From the NCBI GenBank assembly GCA_023375675.1, contig JALQBC010000005.1, positions 310,001-374,000 on the forward strand: a DNA stretch of 64,000 nt. Reading direction: 5' to 3'. The translations under genes were made by a program, and so were the position numbers. Below are positions 25,076 to 37,875 of the stretch, in pieces. The notes under the pieces were generated by a model, which was not told the origin of the DNA, made no database searches, and saw nothing but the letters and a program-made list of their open reading frames with translations. This DNA comes from Cytospora piceicola. Taxonomy: Eukaryota > Ascomycota > Sordariomycetes > Diaporthales > Cytosporaceae. Every line of letters starts with the position of its first letter. Positions within the stretch are counted from its first letter, which is position 1.

Positions 25076-26464
25076 TACTGCTCGCCCTCGTCCTCGACCA
25101 CCTGCAGGACAAATCTCACTGCCTGTCATAACGATGACGAGCCTTTCCAGCCCTTCTGATGGCAACAGCTGTGCCTTGAAAGCGGTCAATCTGGCCGCCA
25201 TTCCGTCCCAACCAACCCATTGTCCCGAACAGACCGAGGAGGGATCCATTTGAACCCTTGCTCTCCTCCATCTGCTACCGAAAGCTCATTTGTTCCCCCA
25301 GCATCAGGTGGAGCATCAGGTGGACAAGCCCTGATAAGGTACGTGTACCGGTCGCCTCAAACATGGAGTCGATCTGCGGCTAGGCCACACTCGTGGGCGC
25401 TCCATACAATCACCAGCGCGAGTAATCCAGAGTGCCCACCCGGTCAGCGCGAAGACATTCCATACTCGGCATCTCGAGATGCATCGCAGGTCCCCAGCTT
25501 CAAGTGTTCCGGCCGGGGTGCCAGAATAGAAGCCCTGGGAGTGGGGAACCCATCATTTCCTAAATGCTGGCAGCTACGCTAAGGCAAGGACGGCGAAGTG
25601 GTACAGGCAAGCTTGTGGATTGGCGAAGATCTTGCCTCGAGAGCGCGCCCTTTCAATCCTTACCCAGTGTGAATCCAAGGCTTACCATAGAGATGGTTTC
25701 CTCGCCGGATGTTACCGCAATGGAGCGCTCCTTCCCCCCACCGGGGAAGAGGCTGTTTTTTTTTTGGATTACAAACGAGGACTTAGGGCGAGAAAATGAT
25801 GTCCACCGCAAGCTTATTAGCATTGAGAACCGTACTCGGGAGGCCCGGGCTTCGAAAGGAAGCACGAGCTATGGGCCTATGGCGGGTTCACAACATCGAA
25901 TGATGATGCCAGCATTTTGAGAGTGGAATTCCGAGTATCATTTCCAACCTCACAACCTCATGACAACCCTCAATGGGACTTACTCCTGTCGCCATTGAAT
26001 GCTTGATGCGCAGTACGCACCTGTGATTCGTACTTCGAACAAGATATTCTACGGTAGATCCTTGGTCCTCTGGAAGCAGTACCTAAGTGAGCTACACAGT
26101 GCGTTTGTGGCACCTCCTTTCTTCTCTCTCGGTTATTCATAAGTTCATATTTGTATATTCATGAGACATGCAAGTATCCCTCCCAGCACACACATGTGTC
26201 GGTTAAGGCTTGTGGTGGCCAATTTGAAGCCTGAAATTCTTCAGGAGGAAGTGTACTGGCTTGGACTGGCAATGACAAATACTGGTTTGAGAATACATAT
26301 CTTTCGTTGAAGACGATCAGGTAGCAGCTTTATAGTATCAATCTGGGACATAGGTATAATGATTCCACAATTGTACTGAAATAATCAATTAGCGAATGTA
26401 GACTCATATATAGACATGACATAGTAAGAAGTCGTAATTGCTTGCTTGTTCCTCTTGTCGTTGT

Positions 26465-26650
26465 CTACCTAGGTACTATTAGGCGGTTTGAATTAGGTAA
26501 GAAATATGTGGGATTATTTTGGAATCCGGGGGAGAAAACTCCCAACGTTCAACACTACCTAGGTACCTAGAGTACGCATTTTCATTCTACCCTTACCAGT
26601 TGGGGTCTAGATGGTATACTGTACGTCTGGACTACCTAGGTAGCCAGGTG
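26465..26650. repeat. Cluster of CCTAGGTA-type words
   Basis: Four copies of CCTAGGTA or TACCTAGGTACC are spread over about 185 bp (near 26468, 26562, 26570 and 26634). Confidence 0.6.
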
Positions 26651-27750
26651 GATCATAGCGGGCTTCGTAGAGCTTAAACTGACTCTGGACTTCGAGTGGG
26701 GTTTTTATTGTTCGAATGTGACCGAATCGATGTGGATGCTGCAAAACAAAGACAAGGCTACGGCATTCTTACGCCCATCACTTGCCATCTGAAGCATCAC
26801 CACTCCGAGGCTGACCCCTGGGTACATGATCCGGTTTCTTGTACAATGATCTCATGCAGTATTACTCGTAGCCATAGGAAGACTCATGTGAACAACAAAC
26901 CGTTGTTGACTAGTGAACCTGTAATGGCACTGGGTTACATGAGACATACTACTGTCGTACCTGAACCTCCTCTCGGCTATTTCAAGGAGAGTTTTCTACA
27001 AGACATGGAAGCTAAACACCATGTGCGTGGCGCATAATACCTCCGCAATGTCTCCTATTCATGTTGACGACGAGCAGCATGTCCAGGAATTGCGATACAC
27101 CCAAGTCCTGAGAGAGCCAGCACCGTGTGAAGATGTGATGGTCACGAATCGTGAAACGGGTCCCATAATCCCTCCATCATGACCCCAGGGCTGAAAGTTT
27201 TACCCAGTCGCGGAGTTCAGGGTTGTGAACGAGGATGGGAGTTGATTGAGAGAGCACAGCTTGAGATCTCGATCCTAACCACAGAACGTACCACGGGTAA
27301 AACGAAACATTCCAGGGTTTACACTACCAGAGACATCGTGGCTTCTGGATCACGGTGGCTTTTTCAGACCGTCGGTGAGTGTTCGAGAACAGTGAAGAGT
27401 GCGGATACCCAGCGCTGAAGGAGCGGGAGCCGGTCATCTCGGTACTCATCAACAGCATCACATGTGAGGACTTGGCTGCTGGGACGCGGAGATGCAGGGT
27501 TGCAGGGCAGCTGAAGACCGTCGGTGATGACTGCGGGAGTCATGGCCGGAAGAGGAAACCGCCTCCTTGCGTGCATGGGAAGCGCAGCTGGGCTGAGAGC
27601 AAAGTCCTTGCAAACTCGCGCTGGTGTTCGCTTGCCGGTGGCGTGGCGGCAGCCTCAACGGCGCGGGCGAGACTAGGACGTGGCGCTTGTAGCTACCCAA
27701 ATGGTTAGCCAGGTGGTCGGGTGAGACTGGACTGTGATGGAACTTGTTCA

Positions 27751-27779
27751 AGGTGAGGCTAGGTGAGGCTAGGTGAGGT
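27751..27779. repeat. Tandem repeat, 10-bp unit AGGTGAGGCT, about 3 copies
   Basis: Two perfect units plus a partial third, in intergenic DNA. Each unit contains GGTGAG, which looks like a splice donor, but no exon context supports splicing here. Confidence 0.7.
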
Positions 27780-27894
27780 CCCAAAGGCCATGTACTTTGG
27801 AGTGTTTTGTGATCTTCGTGTAGCTAGCGCTGGGGGACAAGACCGCCACAAAGGCAAAAGTGGACTCGATGAACCAACCTGCCAGCATACCAAT

Positions 27895-27940
27895 AATCAC
27901 CTAGGCAGCTAGGAGTACCTACATAGCAGCCTAGGTACGC
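27895..27940. repeat. Cluster of CCTAGGTA-type words
   Basis: CACCTAGGCAGCTAGGAGTACCTA and CAGCCTAGGTACGC lie within 45 bp, the same family of words as at the other clusters. Confidence 0.5.
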
Positions 27941-30346
27941 TTTTGCTTGTGAGGTCCATGGATATCAGAAGAGAAGAATGAGTACGGTGAGGCAGAGATG
28001 GGCGATCAAGTATGTATCCGAAAACAACAAATCAGTGGATTGGAAGATGCAAACTCTCCTTACCCGGTCAACCGTCAGGCGGGGGCACATGTACGCACGG
28101 ACCAGCGTTGCTGTGACTGCACAGTAGCATTGGGGAGAGGCACACTCGAAGCTAATCCGGCGCCACTCACCTGATCTAAGAGAGGATCTAAGGATCGTCG
28201 TCGCCCCCGGAGATTTTAGTTTGTCGCTTTTTTGAGGAGATCATCAAGGTCCGTGCTCTTCTCGACCCACAATTGAGTACTGTGTACTACCTACGGTATG
28301 TAATGTACCGGATCATTATTACCACCTCATCTCGTCGTATGTCCATCAACATCGTCAGTCCAAGAGCACCATCAAGGATCGCCGTCATGTATGGGGGAGA
28401 TGAGGCCGTGACAGCTTCAGGTGTCGTCTACGGTGGTCATGTGTTTCCATGGCGATGCGATGCCCCGGATATATCCTTGGTCTGCCGGCGCCACTTTCGA
28501 CGTACAGTAGTACCTGCCGTATGGCCACGGCCAACATATGTCCGGCCGGTTTGTCAAGGACTGGGTGGATAGCAACCGTCCGGATTAGGCTCGAGCGTGG
28601 GCAGTTGACAAGCCTGACAAGGTTCTGCTAAGGCGGTACTGTGTGTTCATTGGCTTGTTGGGATAAGCTTACATTCACAACCGTCATGTCATGGGTAGGG
28701 GCACTTCTGGGGGTGGGATGGACAGGATGGCCAGGATGGCCGTCGATATCTCAACCGTCTGCAGGAGGATCGCCTCTCTCGGCGAATCAGGGCTAGACGA
28801 GACTCACTCAACTGATCGATCGACAAGCAAGGACCACCCTTTGATGCAAGGCACCAGTTGCAGGAACGGCCCAGTCTCCCCAGTCTCCCCAGGAACGACA
28901 GACTGGGGGTGAGCCGAAGCCTGCTTGACATCGAGCTAGGAAATGAAGCGGATATGACAGCGACTAGCAACACCACCATCACCACTGCTGTCGTCACTTC
29001 CCCTGAACGACAACCAGGGCGAGATTGCGGCCTGTCGCTTTGCTCGGAGTTCTTCCGTCTTGAAACATCCGGTTAACCAGGTTCTGCGACTACCACGGAT
29101 CGAGGGTTACTTCGAGGCTCCTCCAAATGGCCATGGAGCATGCTATTAGGCTCTGTTAGACTCGTGGGACCATCGTCTGTCTCCTGCCATCACCTTAGGT
29201 CGATCAGACCACCTTCGAGTCTCACCCAGTTTTTTTCAAGTGCGGCTGGCGGCACATAGCCTCCAATTACGTCCAAGCACATTTGCTTTTCATGGCTTCC
29301 CCAGTTCATCTTGCAATACTTCCTGCAGAGAGCTGGCGTCATGGCCACCCTATAGGCACTACTATGCCTTGCCCCAGGCTTGCCCTCTTACACTGAAACT
29401 CTACGCACTGTTTCGTCTGCAAAAATTGCGGGTTGCCTAGACAGGCCAGTTCAAGAATCCGTGACGACAGAAAACTCTTCAATTTGGGACGGTGTCTCTC
29501 TGGCCCTCACCAGACTTGGCTATCCACAGTGTTGTCTCACATCCTTGCCTAAGAGAGGCTGTCCCAAAAAGGCACCTTACCATAAGGTGCCAGATCCATT
29601 CCAGTTTCCTCCAAAGCAAAGTTTCACTGTGGCGATAGGTAGCCAGGCCGGTATTCTCGGCCGATCTAACAGCGGCTTGCTGCCGATGTTCAAGGTGTTC
29701 ATGCACCTGATTCCAACTCCAGGACCGCAATTACTTCTTCAGATCAACCAGGGTGTCCATGTCTCTGGGCGAGAAGGGTCTGTACTTTGGTAAGGACGCA
29801 AGGTACCGCGCGGTAGCTGGGCTGATAGGAGGTGCCCAGAATTGCTGTTCGGTGGGCCTACCTTTGAGGTCTGATCTATCGATAGCTCTTGCCCACGGTC
29901 CAGCCTGTCTGCTCATCAGGGCTACCTCAGGCCTCGACTAAAACAGAAGCTTCATGCAAGCAATAGGCTAGTGTAGGGATGTTTCTCTCCAACATGGATC
30001 GTCTTGGCCGGCCGACCTCGATTTTGTATAAGCCTAACCAGGCCTGCCGCACCTTTTTGGGGTGTGCCACCCCTACGAATTGAGCAACCACCTGTGGGCA
30101 GGTACTTCATTCCAACGGGCCGCCCCCCTCTCTGTCAACCCTTATATTGAGAGACTATCTCCTTGTCTAATGAGGCACATGCTCTAGCCTGGCTTGTGAA
30201 TCCCTTAGACAAACTTAAGCTCTTCAGGATATCTATCAGGTATAACACATCGTCACTCCTCCAGATTATCCCTTTCCGGCAGCTTTGGGCCAGCTTCTAT
30301 ATCCCCTTCTTCTCTCCTCGCCATCGACCCGGTTCAGATCATTGGA

Positions 30347-31643
30347 ATGACAATCAGGACAGAGTCTAACGAGGAGACATTTGGGCTGGAAGTCTGCACT
30401 ACCTCGGGCATCATCAACATGATCGATATGAAGATGGACACAGAAGACAGCTTCAACTACAGCTACAACAGCCAGCCTCTGTCATGCCCCTCTTCCTGTC
30501 CGTCCACAGCTGGGAGCTTCTCGTCAGCTTCTTCATTCTCCGATGCCCTCACGCCGCCGTCTAGGAACTCCACACCACAGCACCCAATGGAATTCGATAC
30601 GTCAGGCTTCGATACGTCCTTTGGGAGTGGTGCCATGTTGTTTGACTTCACACCCTCGCCGCCATCCACATATGACTGCTTCCCCAGGGATGTGAAATCA
30701 ACTGGGGCTCCAGACATGTGCCATGGCATGCCGATGACACCGGCGCGAAATAACAACCAGTTCGAGCCGGCAATGTCCCTACACAGCTCTGGCACTATGG
30801 ACTTCACCCCAACTCCCACACAGGGCATGGACCCATACAGCTTCATGAATGTAGCTTCGGCATCCCCCTTCGTGTTGTCAACTCCGTCCCCAGCATTCAA
30901 CGGCAACCTGCCGTATTCCGATATGGCCTTCATGTGGGCACAACATACCGGCGGTACCCCGATCGACTTCCTTGATCGGAACTCATCCCCAGCCATCAAC
31001 ATGGGGACCCCTACGCCCTCAAGCTCTCACCGCAATATCAGGCGGAGAATCGCAGTGGACGGGCCCCAACAGAAGTCGGTGATGTTGCAGCAGAGCATCC
31101 CAAAGAACGGTCCAGGCAGGCAACGTATGGCAAAGGCAAAGCCGGCGGTTGGGAAACTGGGCCCTGCGTTCCAGGAGAGCGCCAAGGTGGCAAAGGCAAA
31201 CCAACACAGGTGCCTGTTTCCGAGCTGTGAAGGGAAGGCTTATTCAAGGAGTGAGCACCTGAAACGGCACATCAATACGTAAGTGATGCTCACCTCGGAT
31301 GAATCTGGCCAATGCAGTTATTGACAAGATACGACACAGAAAGCATAAGGACAACCCGGAATTGTGGACATGCGAGTTTTGTCTCGATCTGAACCAGCCC
31401 ATGAAGATCTTCAACAGGAGCGACAACTACGGCGACCATGTTCATCGCCATTCGCAGAAGTCAGCTGGCAGCAGGACGAAGTATCATCCAGATGCCGCCG
31501 CCAGGTACGAAGAGCTCAAGAGGAACGGCAGGAAGCGAGGGTCAAAGGCACCCATGACAACCACAAAAGGGGAGCTGAAGGAGGGAGATGATCTCTCTTC
31601 TCTGTCTCCACCACCCCCGGTGAAGGTTGAGACATGCCATTGA
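30347..31643 (+). CDS. C2H2 zinc-finger transcription factor (two fingers)
   Basis: Two exons, 30347-31278 and 31340-31643, with a 61-nt intron (GTAAGT...ACACAG) between the fingers, joining HINT-KHKDNPELW; the product is about 411 residues. The N-terminal 230 residues are Ser/Thr/Pro/Met-rich and probably disordered. A basic patch (RNIRRRI) precedes finger 1, CLFPSC...SRSEHLKRH, whose recognition helix resembles Msn2/BrlA-type fingers. Finger 2 has CEFC...FNRSDN...HVHRH with an enlarged loop between the cysteines and histidines, followed by a basic tail (NGRKRGSK). This suggests a nuclear sequence-specific regulator. BrlA shares the two-finger layout but I cannot claim orthology. Alternative in-frame ATGs at 30419 and 30428 are possible starts. 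About 10 kb of nearly gene-free DNA lies upstream. Confidence 0.85.
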
Positions 31644-34600
31644 ACTTCCAGTACATCCGCCGGCGCAATGATCGACATAGCTGTCGTCTAGGCAGCCAGA
31701 GCGACGCCATCATTTTTAGGAGGCGCGATACGCGCACGAAACACCAAACACACGGTCTTAGTATCATTCTCAGTCTCTCGCTCAAACACATGTTCATAAT
31801 CAATTTTCAAGATGCTACCGAGTCACGCAGTCACAGGTCACGGTTGCCAGACTGCACTGTGTGGCAACTTGGGGCATCTACTCGGCGTATATCTAAGGGG
31901 GGAGTCATGGCGGTATTCACGGGGGGGACCTTGGTTCGGCTGTTTGTGGACTGTACCAGATATTTGTTTTATCATGGCCTCAACCTGTGTGTATTTTGAT
32001 TTCGAGGATCGGAAAACAAGCAAAAGCTTAGGCATTGTGGGGATGGGGATCCCCTTTGGGGACTGCAACAATTCATAGAGACTGGCGTTGGGAAAGGCCA
32101 ACGGCAAAAGTACGTACGCACATGATAGGATAGCTGGGGGTCCGGAAAGTTCTGGGCCGGGCAAATACGTTAGATACCAAACACATCGGTTCTGCAGCTT
32201 TCGCTCCATGACAGAACTAGATCACCCACTTCTTCTGTCCGCTTGCTTGTCTGTCGTGTATGCCAACCGTTCACCACATCCTACTAGGCTTCGTAACTTC
32301 CCCTCCTAAGTGATCGACACCAGCCCACACGCTCGACATTCCATACACTTCGCCCCCGTCGATTCAGATGGCCTCCCCACCTTCACCTCCATCTACATTC
32401 CTCAGCCTCCACCAAAGGCCCCCGGCTCGAGAGATAAGAACAGTCTCCAGGATTAGCTGGGGAGCCACCACTATGCAGACGAAACTGAAAGGGTACAGTG
32501 ATTCTCCACAAAGGTCCGTATCCCCTCCGGCCAGCCACTTCTTTGCTTTTCCGGAGCAAAGTTATCTGACACGTCACGGGATTCTTTCCCGAGGCAGGCC
32601 CGCAATTGTCACTCCTGTGCGACTAGTGTAGTATGTCGCACAAGCAGGCCGAGGATCTGGACTGACATGAATCCTTGATACCTACTACCCGAGACCCATG
32701 GGGAAGGGGGGGGGGGCCTCTGTACCTACAGGAGGTACACAGCTTCAAAGCCGCCGTCCGGGAGAGAAAAAGAGAGAGAGGGCTTTTTTCTTTTGTGCCT
32801 CGGGGATCTGGAACATAACGCCGCACTGTATCATCTCCCGATCTCATCGTCTGCCAGAAAAATGGCCTACCGAGCGAGCCTCAGACAAAGTGAAATAATT
32901 AGCCGGCCCGAGCCAATACCTTCTCACTCACCCACCCGCCCATATCAAGCGCTTGGTATATGGGATGACCCGGGCCGTTCCCTCCTCGATTGGGCGGCGT
33001 GACGCGACTTGAGACCCTGGAGACGCGTTTGAGAGGTGGGGAGAGGAGGATAATCTAAGACTTGGATCTTCGATAGAGCGGCTGGTACCCCCTTCTCTCC
33101 ATTCCACTGGAGTCTCTCAACCACGCTCATCAGGGACGGAGGTGCTTGATATCTCCTTGTCTCCGCACGGACTGGCGATGGTTCGACTTTAACGTGGCTT
33201 TAATGGATTTCCTTTCCCACGGAGGGATATCGAGTCCATTAAACGCGTGCGCGTCGCGCTCCTGGAATGGTCAGTCTTTGCCTCCGGACTCTCCCACTAT
33301 CCCCACTATGATGGGGCGATGACCGAAGGGCGAACGGCAAAGACTTTTCATCAAGCAAGCGCAGCAGATCCAGACCATGACCATAGCGACCTCGAGAGGA
33401 TATGAACTTTTACGGGGAGTAATGACGGAAGTGCAGGACTACTGCACTGCAACCTTCCTGCAGCCACCCGCTGGAATTTCTGCGATCCGATATGTTGCTG
33501 CGGTACTGGCACCAAGGGTGGTACCTTGCAGGATGAGAAGGAGGGAGTGGAGAGAGAATGGATCGACGACGTGCAGCCAGCATATGTGCAGGTCTGGCAG
33601 TTTCACCAGATTCTGCACTGGGTTGAGGTAAACCCCTGCTTGGCTCGACGATTGGGAATACCAAATCTCCCATCCCCCCCTCCCCGGATGACCCTATGGC
33701 GTTGCTTCTTCTTCGAGAGTCATGCGGGCTGGACCGGGGGGGAGTAGCAGGAGGAGAAGGATGGGGGAGATGAAGGAGGGTGACAGCACAGACGCTGTTG
33801 AGATCTCCAATCTCAAGGCGCATGACGCTTCTGCAGGCGGTCCTGGAAGTCATGCAATCCGGGGGAACCCACCAGTGACTGCACTCTCTCGAGAATAAAG
33901 TGTTTGTCTCATTGCCTGCAGGTGCTCACACCCGCTTGGCCAGAAAAAGGAGGGACGGGGACGGGGAGGAGGGGCGAAACATGGGGGGGATCTGGACTGA
34001 TCAGCGACCTCTTTCGTCACTCTTACTTCCTCATCTGGACTTCCTGATGTTCAAGGACCGGCCGGGAATGCCCGGTATCCCTGGGCATGATGTTGAAGGA
34101 CTTGAAATGGCTCAATGGTCTTCCACTTCTGAGTGTCTGGGAGGTCTCAGGGGGGAGGGGCGCAGATCACCGTTTCTCAAGGGCGCAAGGGTAGTCTAGG
34201 TAGGTATTCATCGACTCAATGTTCACTCGAAATCTCGATATATTAATTATAGTACTTATGATCATCTCTAGTTAGTGTCCAGATCGGGAGGACAGAAACA
34301 TGTTGGATGATATGCCAACTTATGCCAACTTGAGCCCGCCGCCACAGGACGCCACCGTCTTTCTCCCAACTTTGTTCCGCTCTGGGAATCCCAACTGGCC
34401 GGCCTTTCCCCAATACCTGACATAACATTTTTGCCTCTGTGGTCCTATAAAGGCCACCTCAACTCCGCATCGCCCATGGAGGTTACGGCCCGCAGGTAGT
34501 GAAGCTGACCACCGGCCCGACGAACACCCACAAAAGGTTTGGATGCACTACAGAGCACTACCGGTATAATACAAACCATAAAGAGTTGACCATAGCTGAT

Positions 34601-35165
34601 GATATAGCAGGCCCTCTCTGACGAAGCAAATCAGTCTCTCATGATCAGTTCGGAGGTCCAAAGTTCTGAGCCCGCAAACATGTCAAGCTGTCCGGGGTGT
34701 TGACAGTTGTCAGCTGCTCTTACACAGTATCGCAACACGGGCATTGTGGCGCCTCTCGGTGATGCACTAGTCTTACCGAGAGAGATATATCACCTGCATA
34801 TAGGTTCTATGGCACCTTCGGTTGGCTGTTCCGGGACGTTGAAGGGCACTGTAGCACAAAATAGTGACTCGATTCAACTCGAGCCCTGGTGCCTGTACTC
34901 TCTCTGCTTGTGCCACCACACTGTTATATGTCGATGTGCCCTACCAGCCAACCAACCAACAAACCAGTAGCCTGACACATGCCAGCCTACCTACTTGCAT
35001 ATACGAGTCGAGAGCAGCGTCTAAAGACGGCCATTCAAATGACCACAGTAGAGTATGGGTGTCTTTGTGTGTATATTACACCTGAAACCCTTCAACGCCC
35101 CGCCACTCAGCCACTGTGAGCTTCTTGAACCATCGCTCTTGTTGGTGGCTTGACAAACAAGGACA
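31644..35165. other. Gene-poor intergenic region
   Basis: About 3.5 kb between the C2H2 factor and the small two-exon gene. A G run lies at about 32706-32716. Open frames are short and none is recognisable. Confidence 0.5.
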
Positions 35166-35449
35166 ATGGCAGGATCTGGTGGTCCCTCGGAGACGCCCGT
35201 TGTATCGCGGTTGAAGCAGCGCATTGCTGGTTCCGGCTTCTCCGGCCGCCTCATGGACAAAGATCACAAGGCGGAGGCGGAAATTTTGTCTAGGTTGAGG
35301 TTTCAGACCATGAGCCTCCAGGCCTCCTCTCACCTCCCCAATGCCCAATACGGCTTGAAGGTATGACTATGATGCGCAAGATCGGCATCTTACTGACACA
35401 GTTGCAGGGGCCGGGCTGTTTTGACAATGCGAGTACAGTGACCCGATAG
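35166..35449 (+). CDS. Probable small protein of unknown function (two exons, about 78 aa)
   Basis: Exon 1 at 35166-35360 encodes 65 residues starting MAGSGGPSETP, with a charged helical middle (VVSRLKQRIAG, MDKDHKAEAEILSRLRFQ). A 47-nt intron follows (GTATGA...TTGCAG) with a good branch site (ACTGAC) 11 nt before the acceptor. Exon 2 at 35408-35449 adds GPGCFDNAS and a stop. The splice keeps phase 0. An alternative acceptor at 35401 would add two residues. Splice signals, ATG context and lack of low complexity make this better than a chance frame, but I do not recognise the family. No signal peptide or membrane segment is present. It stands alone between two gene-poor stretches. Confidence 0.5.
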
Positions 35450-37875
35450 TGAAGCTATATACTGTCCATAGCCCCACCGAGAGTTAGCGAGGACACTCAT
35501 CGGTTACATCTCAGCCTCTGCTGATAAAGATTCGGATAATCCGTGTGTCTCATCTTATGAACCAAGAGACACTGGTTATATATAATTGGTTCTGCCACAT
35601 GTGCTGCGTCGTTATTAAGTTGTAAAGTCCGTTGGCATCGCGGTCCTCTGGGTGAACATGACCCATATTGCGCAGCTGGGGCCGGCTGGTACCGATAACT
35701 GCTATATATAAACAGTTTTATATGAGTTTCCCGGTTTGGCTTCCGTTCAGCGAAACGGTATCTGGGTGTATGGGAATCCCACGAAGCACCTCTGTCTAAA
35801 TCCCGTGTGATCCTCACCCTTGACCACCATGGCAAGACCTGAAAAGTGGCTTAGACATCTCGCGAGTACTTCGAGTGAGGCGACGGCACGAGATCATCGT
35901 GATGGGCAAGAATCATTTCCCTGGTGGCAGATTGCCTCCCCATGGGCCGCAAAAAAATATTGACACCGTATTTCCACTGTCCATGGCATTGATGACAACC
36001 AGATACACATTTGCCGATCTGCCAAGTAACGTTCGAGTCGAGTATGGCCATAGGTCACCGGATATAATAGTTCCTGGAGCCATACTGCCAGTTGTGGCGT
36101 CCTTGGGTTTGATGTGGATCAACCGACTTCCTTGGCCGTGAACTTGATATGACGATTCGTAACGACGGCACCGAGTGAAACCTTGCTGGGCCTTTAGCCT
36201 CTCCCGTCTTCGTCTTACACCAATATCCCCTCCATGTAAGCAAGCCCCTTCCAGGTAGAACCATCCAGTGCTGTTGTTTCGTCGTCGAATTCGGAATTAC
36301 ACAACAGTGGACGGCAGGCCCAGACTGTCGGGGAAGCTCCTCACGTCCCCACCAAGTATTCTCGTGGCACGACTGACAGACCTGATGGCTTGACCCTGCT
36401 TCCCGGTCAGGATTGCTGATGTTTCGACACGGAGTGAGTGGATCGCGAACGCGTGACCCTCAGAACCTCGTACTGATACATACGCTCTTGACAGCCGCCG
36501 CGGAAGTAAGTAGAGCGTTTCCCAGAACCGGCACCAGGCGAGGATCATGTCTCTCGTCTGATCCGGACCGCAGATTGGTATACCTTGTTTCGGCCTTGGA
36601 AAGCCACAGATTCTTGCGCAAGCCACAAACATGAGCTCCTGACTCCCCGGAAGTCCCGAGATAGGGGCCCAGTGTGGGAACTCGAGGGGCGACACTGGCC
36701 TCCCGATGGCTTTCTGCAAGGGGCAAACTGTTCAGGATCGCTGGCCTTCAAATATGTCTTCGGGCCAAGACGTCTCTGGGCCAGGCGGACCTGCAGGCGC
36801 GGCTCATTGTCTTGTGCTGTACGTGATGTACGCGATGTACACTTAAGTAGAGGAAGGCTGCACAGATAGAGGTGAGAGTTTTGCAAAGAGTGTAAAGAAC
36901 GAACTGAACTCACGGTGCGATCATTGTCAAGCTTTCATGGCTTTCATCGAGGTACCAGGGTCGTCGACGACCAAGATGTGTAGTGGTTTTTGAGGACGGG
37001 CTCACCCAAGCAGAGAACCCAGCACCATGTACTGCTTGCCATAGTCATTTCCGACTGTCAGTTGTCAGGAGCCCACCCCCGTCTGCCCGCGTTGACGGTT
37101 TGTTCGAGAGATCCACACAGTAGACAGTCCACACGTCTTGTAAGCAATGTCGGAGTTGTTTTTATTGTCAACATCCCGCAGCACCCCGTCACGCGTTACC
37201 TCAAAACCTTGTCACCTGCACCCAAGCGAGCGGATTGGATGCAGGACCAGGAAACCTGTGCGTGCGTACAGTATGGGTATAGTACCCAGGACATCTGAGA
37301 AAGGAAAAAAAAAAGGTCGTGTAGAGAGGAGGAGGAAAGGGGAGGAAGTAGTCGAGGCAAAAAAGAGTTCGGCCTGGTAAGTTTTTGTTGCGCCTACTTC
37401 TCCCCCGATAAGTTTTTGTTTCTGGGTAAATGGTTGTTTAGGTGTCTTATGTGCTATTTAAGGATCATTTGAACGGCTGCCCCTTTCTGTTCTTTTTTTT
37501 TCTGATCTTTTTCTTTTTCTGTTTTCTTTACAGTTGTTTTTTAATCTTGATTGTTACCACTACACCACGAAACGGGCTTTTTTTTTTCTGTTCTTTTTTG
37601 CAGGCAGCCGCCAACAGCTGGGAGCTTGCAGGTACTTATAAGGGAAGCTTCATAGGCTCTAGGTCACTAACACCTGGGGATAGGATGGGATCCTGGGTGC
37701 AGTAGTGTGGGCTGGCAACTGCTTGGTGCAGTGTAGGCGCAACGCTCTGGTCTTCTTCACCTTATAGTAAGCTCGGTCTGCCTAGATAGGTCAACAAGGC
37801 CCACATGGAGGTCATGGCCACAGACATTTTATACTCTATCATCGTAGCGAATGGTGTACATTGGGGGTCGCCCCT
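35450..37875. other. Intergenic region with T-rich stretches
   Basis: About 2.4 kb. A strongly T-rich stretch lies at about 37480-37605 and an A run at about 37305-37315. No gene is supported. A tRNA-like resemblance near 36424-36530 was considered and rejected. Confidence 0.5.

Larger units (their letters stand above)
23014..30346. other. Large gene-poor region upstream of the C2H2 factor gene
   Basis: About 7.3 kb with no frame I can support as a gene. Base composition is mixed, not strongly AT-rich, so heavy repeat-induced point mutation is not evident by eye. It holds CCTAGGTA word clusters at about 25005-25075, 26465-26645 and 27895-27940, and a tandem repeat at 27751-27779. It may contain distal regulatory DNA of the transcription factor gene at 30347. 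Confidence 0.5.

Noticed and set aside
23014..30346. Search for intact transposons or strongly RIP-mutated repeats
   Set aside because: No transposase or reverse transcriptase motifs, no long terminal or inverted repeats, and no strongly AT-rich blocks were visible by eye.
36424..36530. Possible minus-strand tRNA (translation GSRTRDPQ, typical of tRNA read as protein)
   Set aside because: No acceptable B box, A box or cloverleaf could be formed; at most a decayed tRNA.
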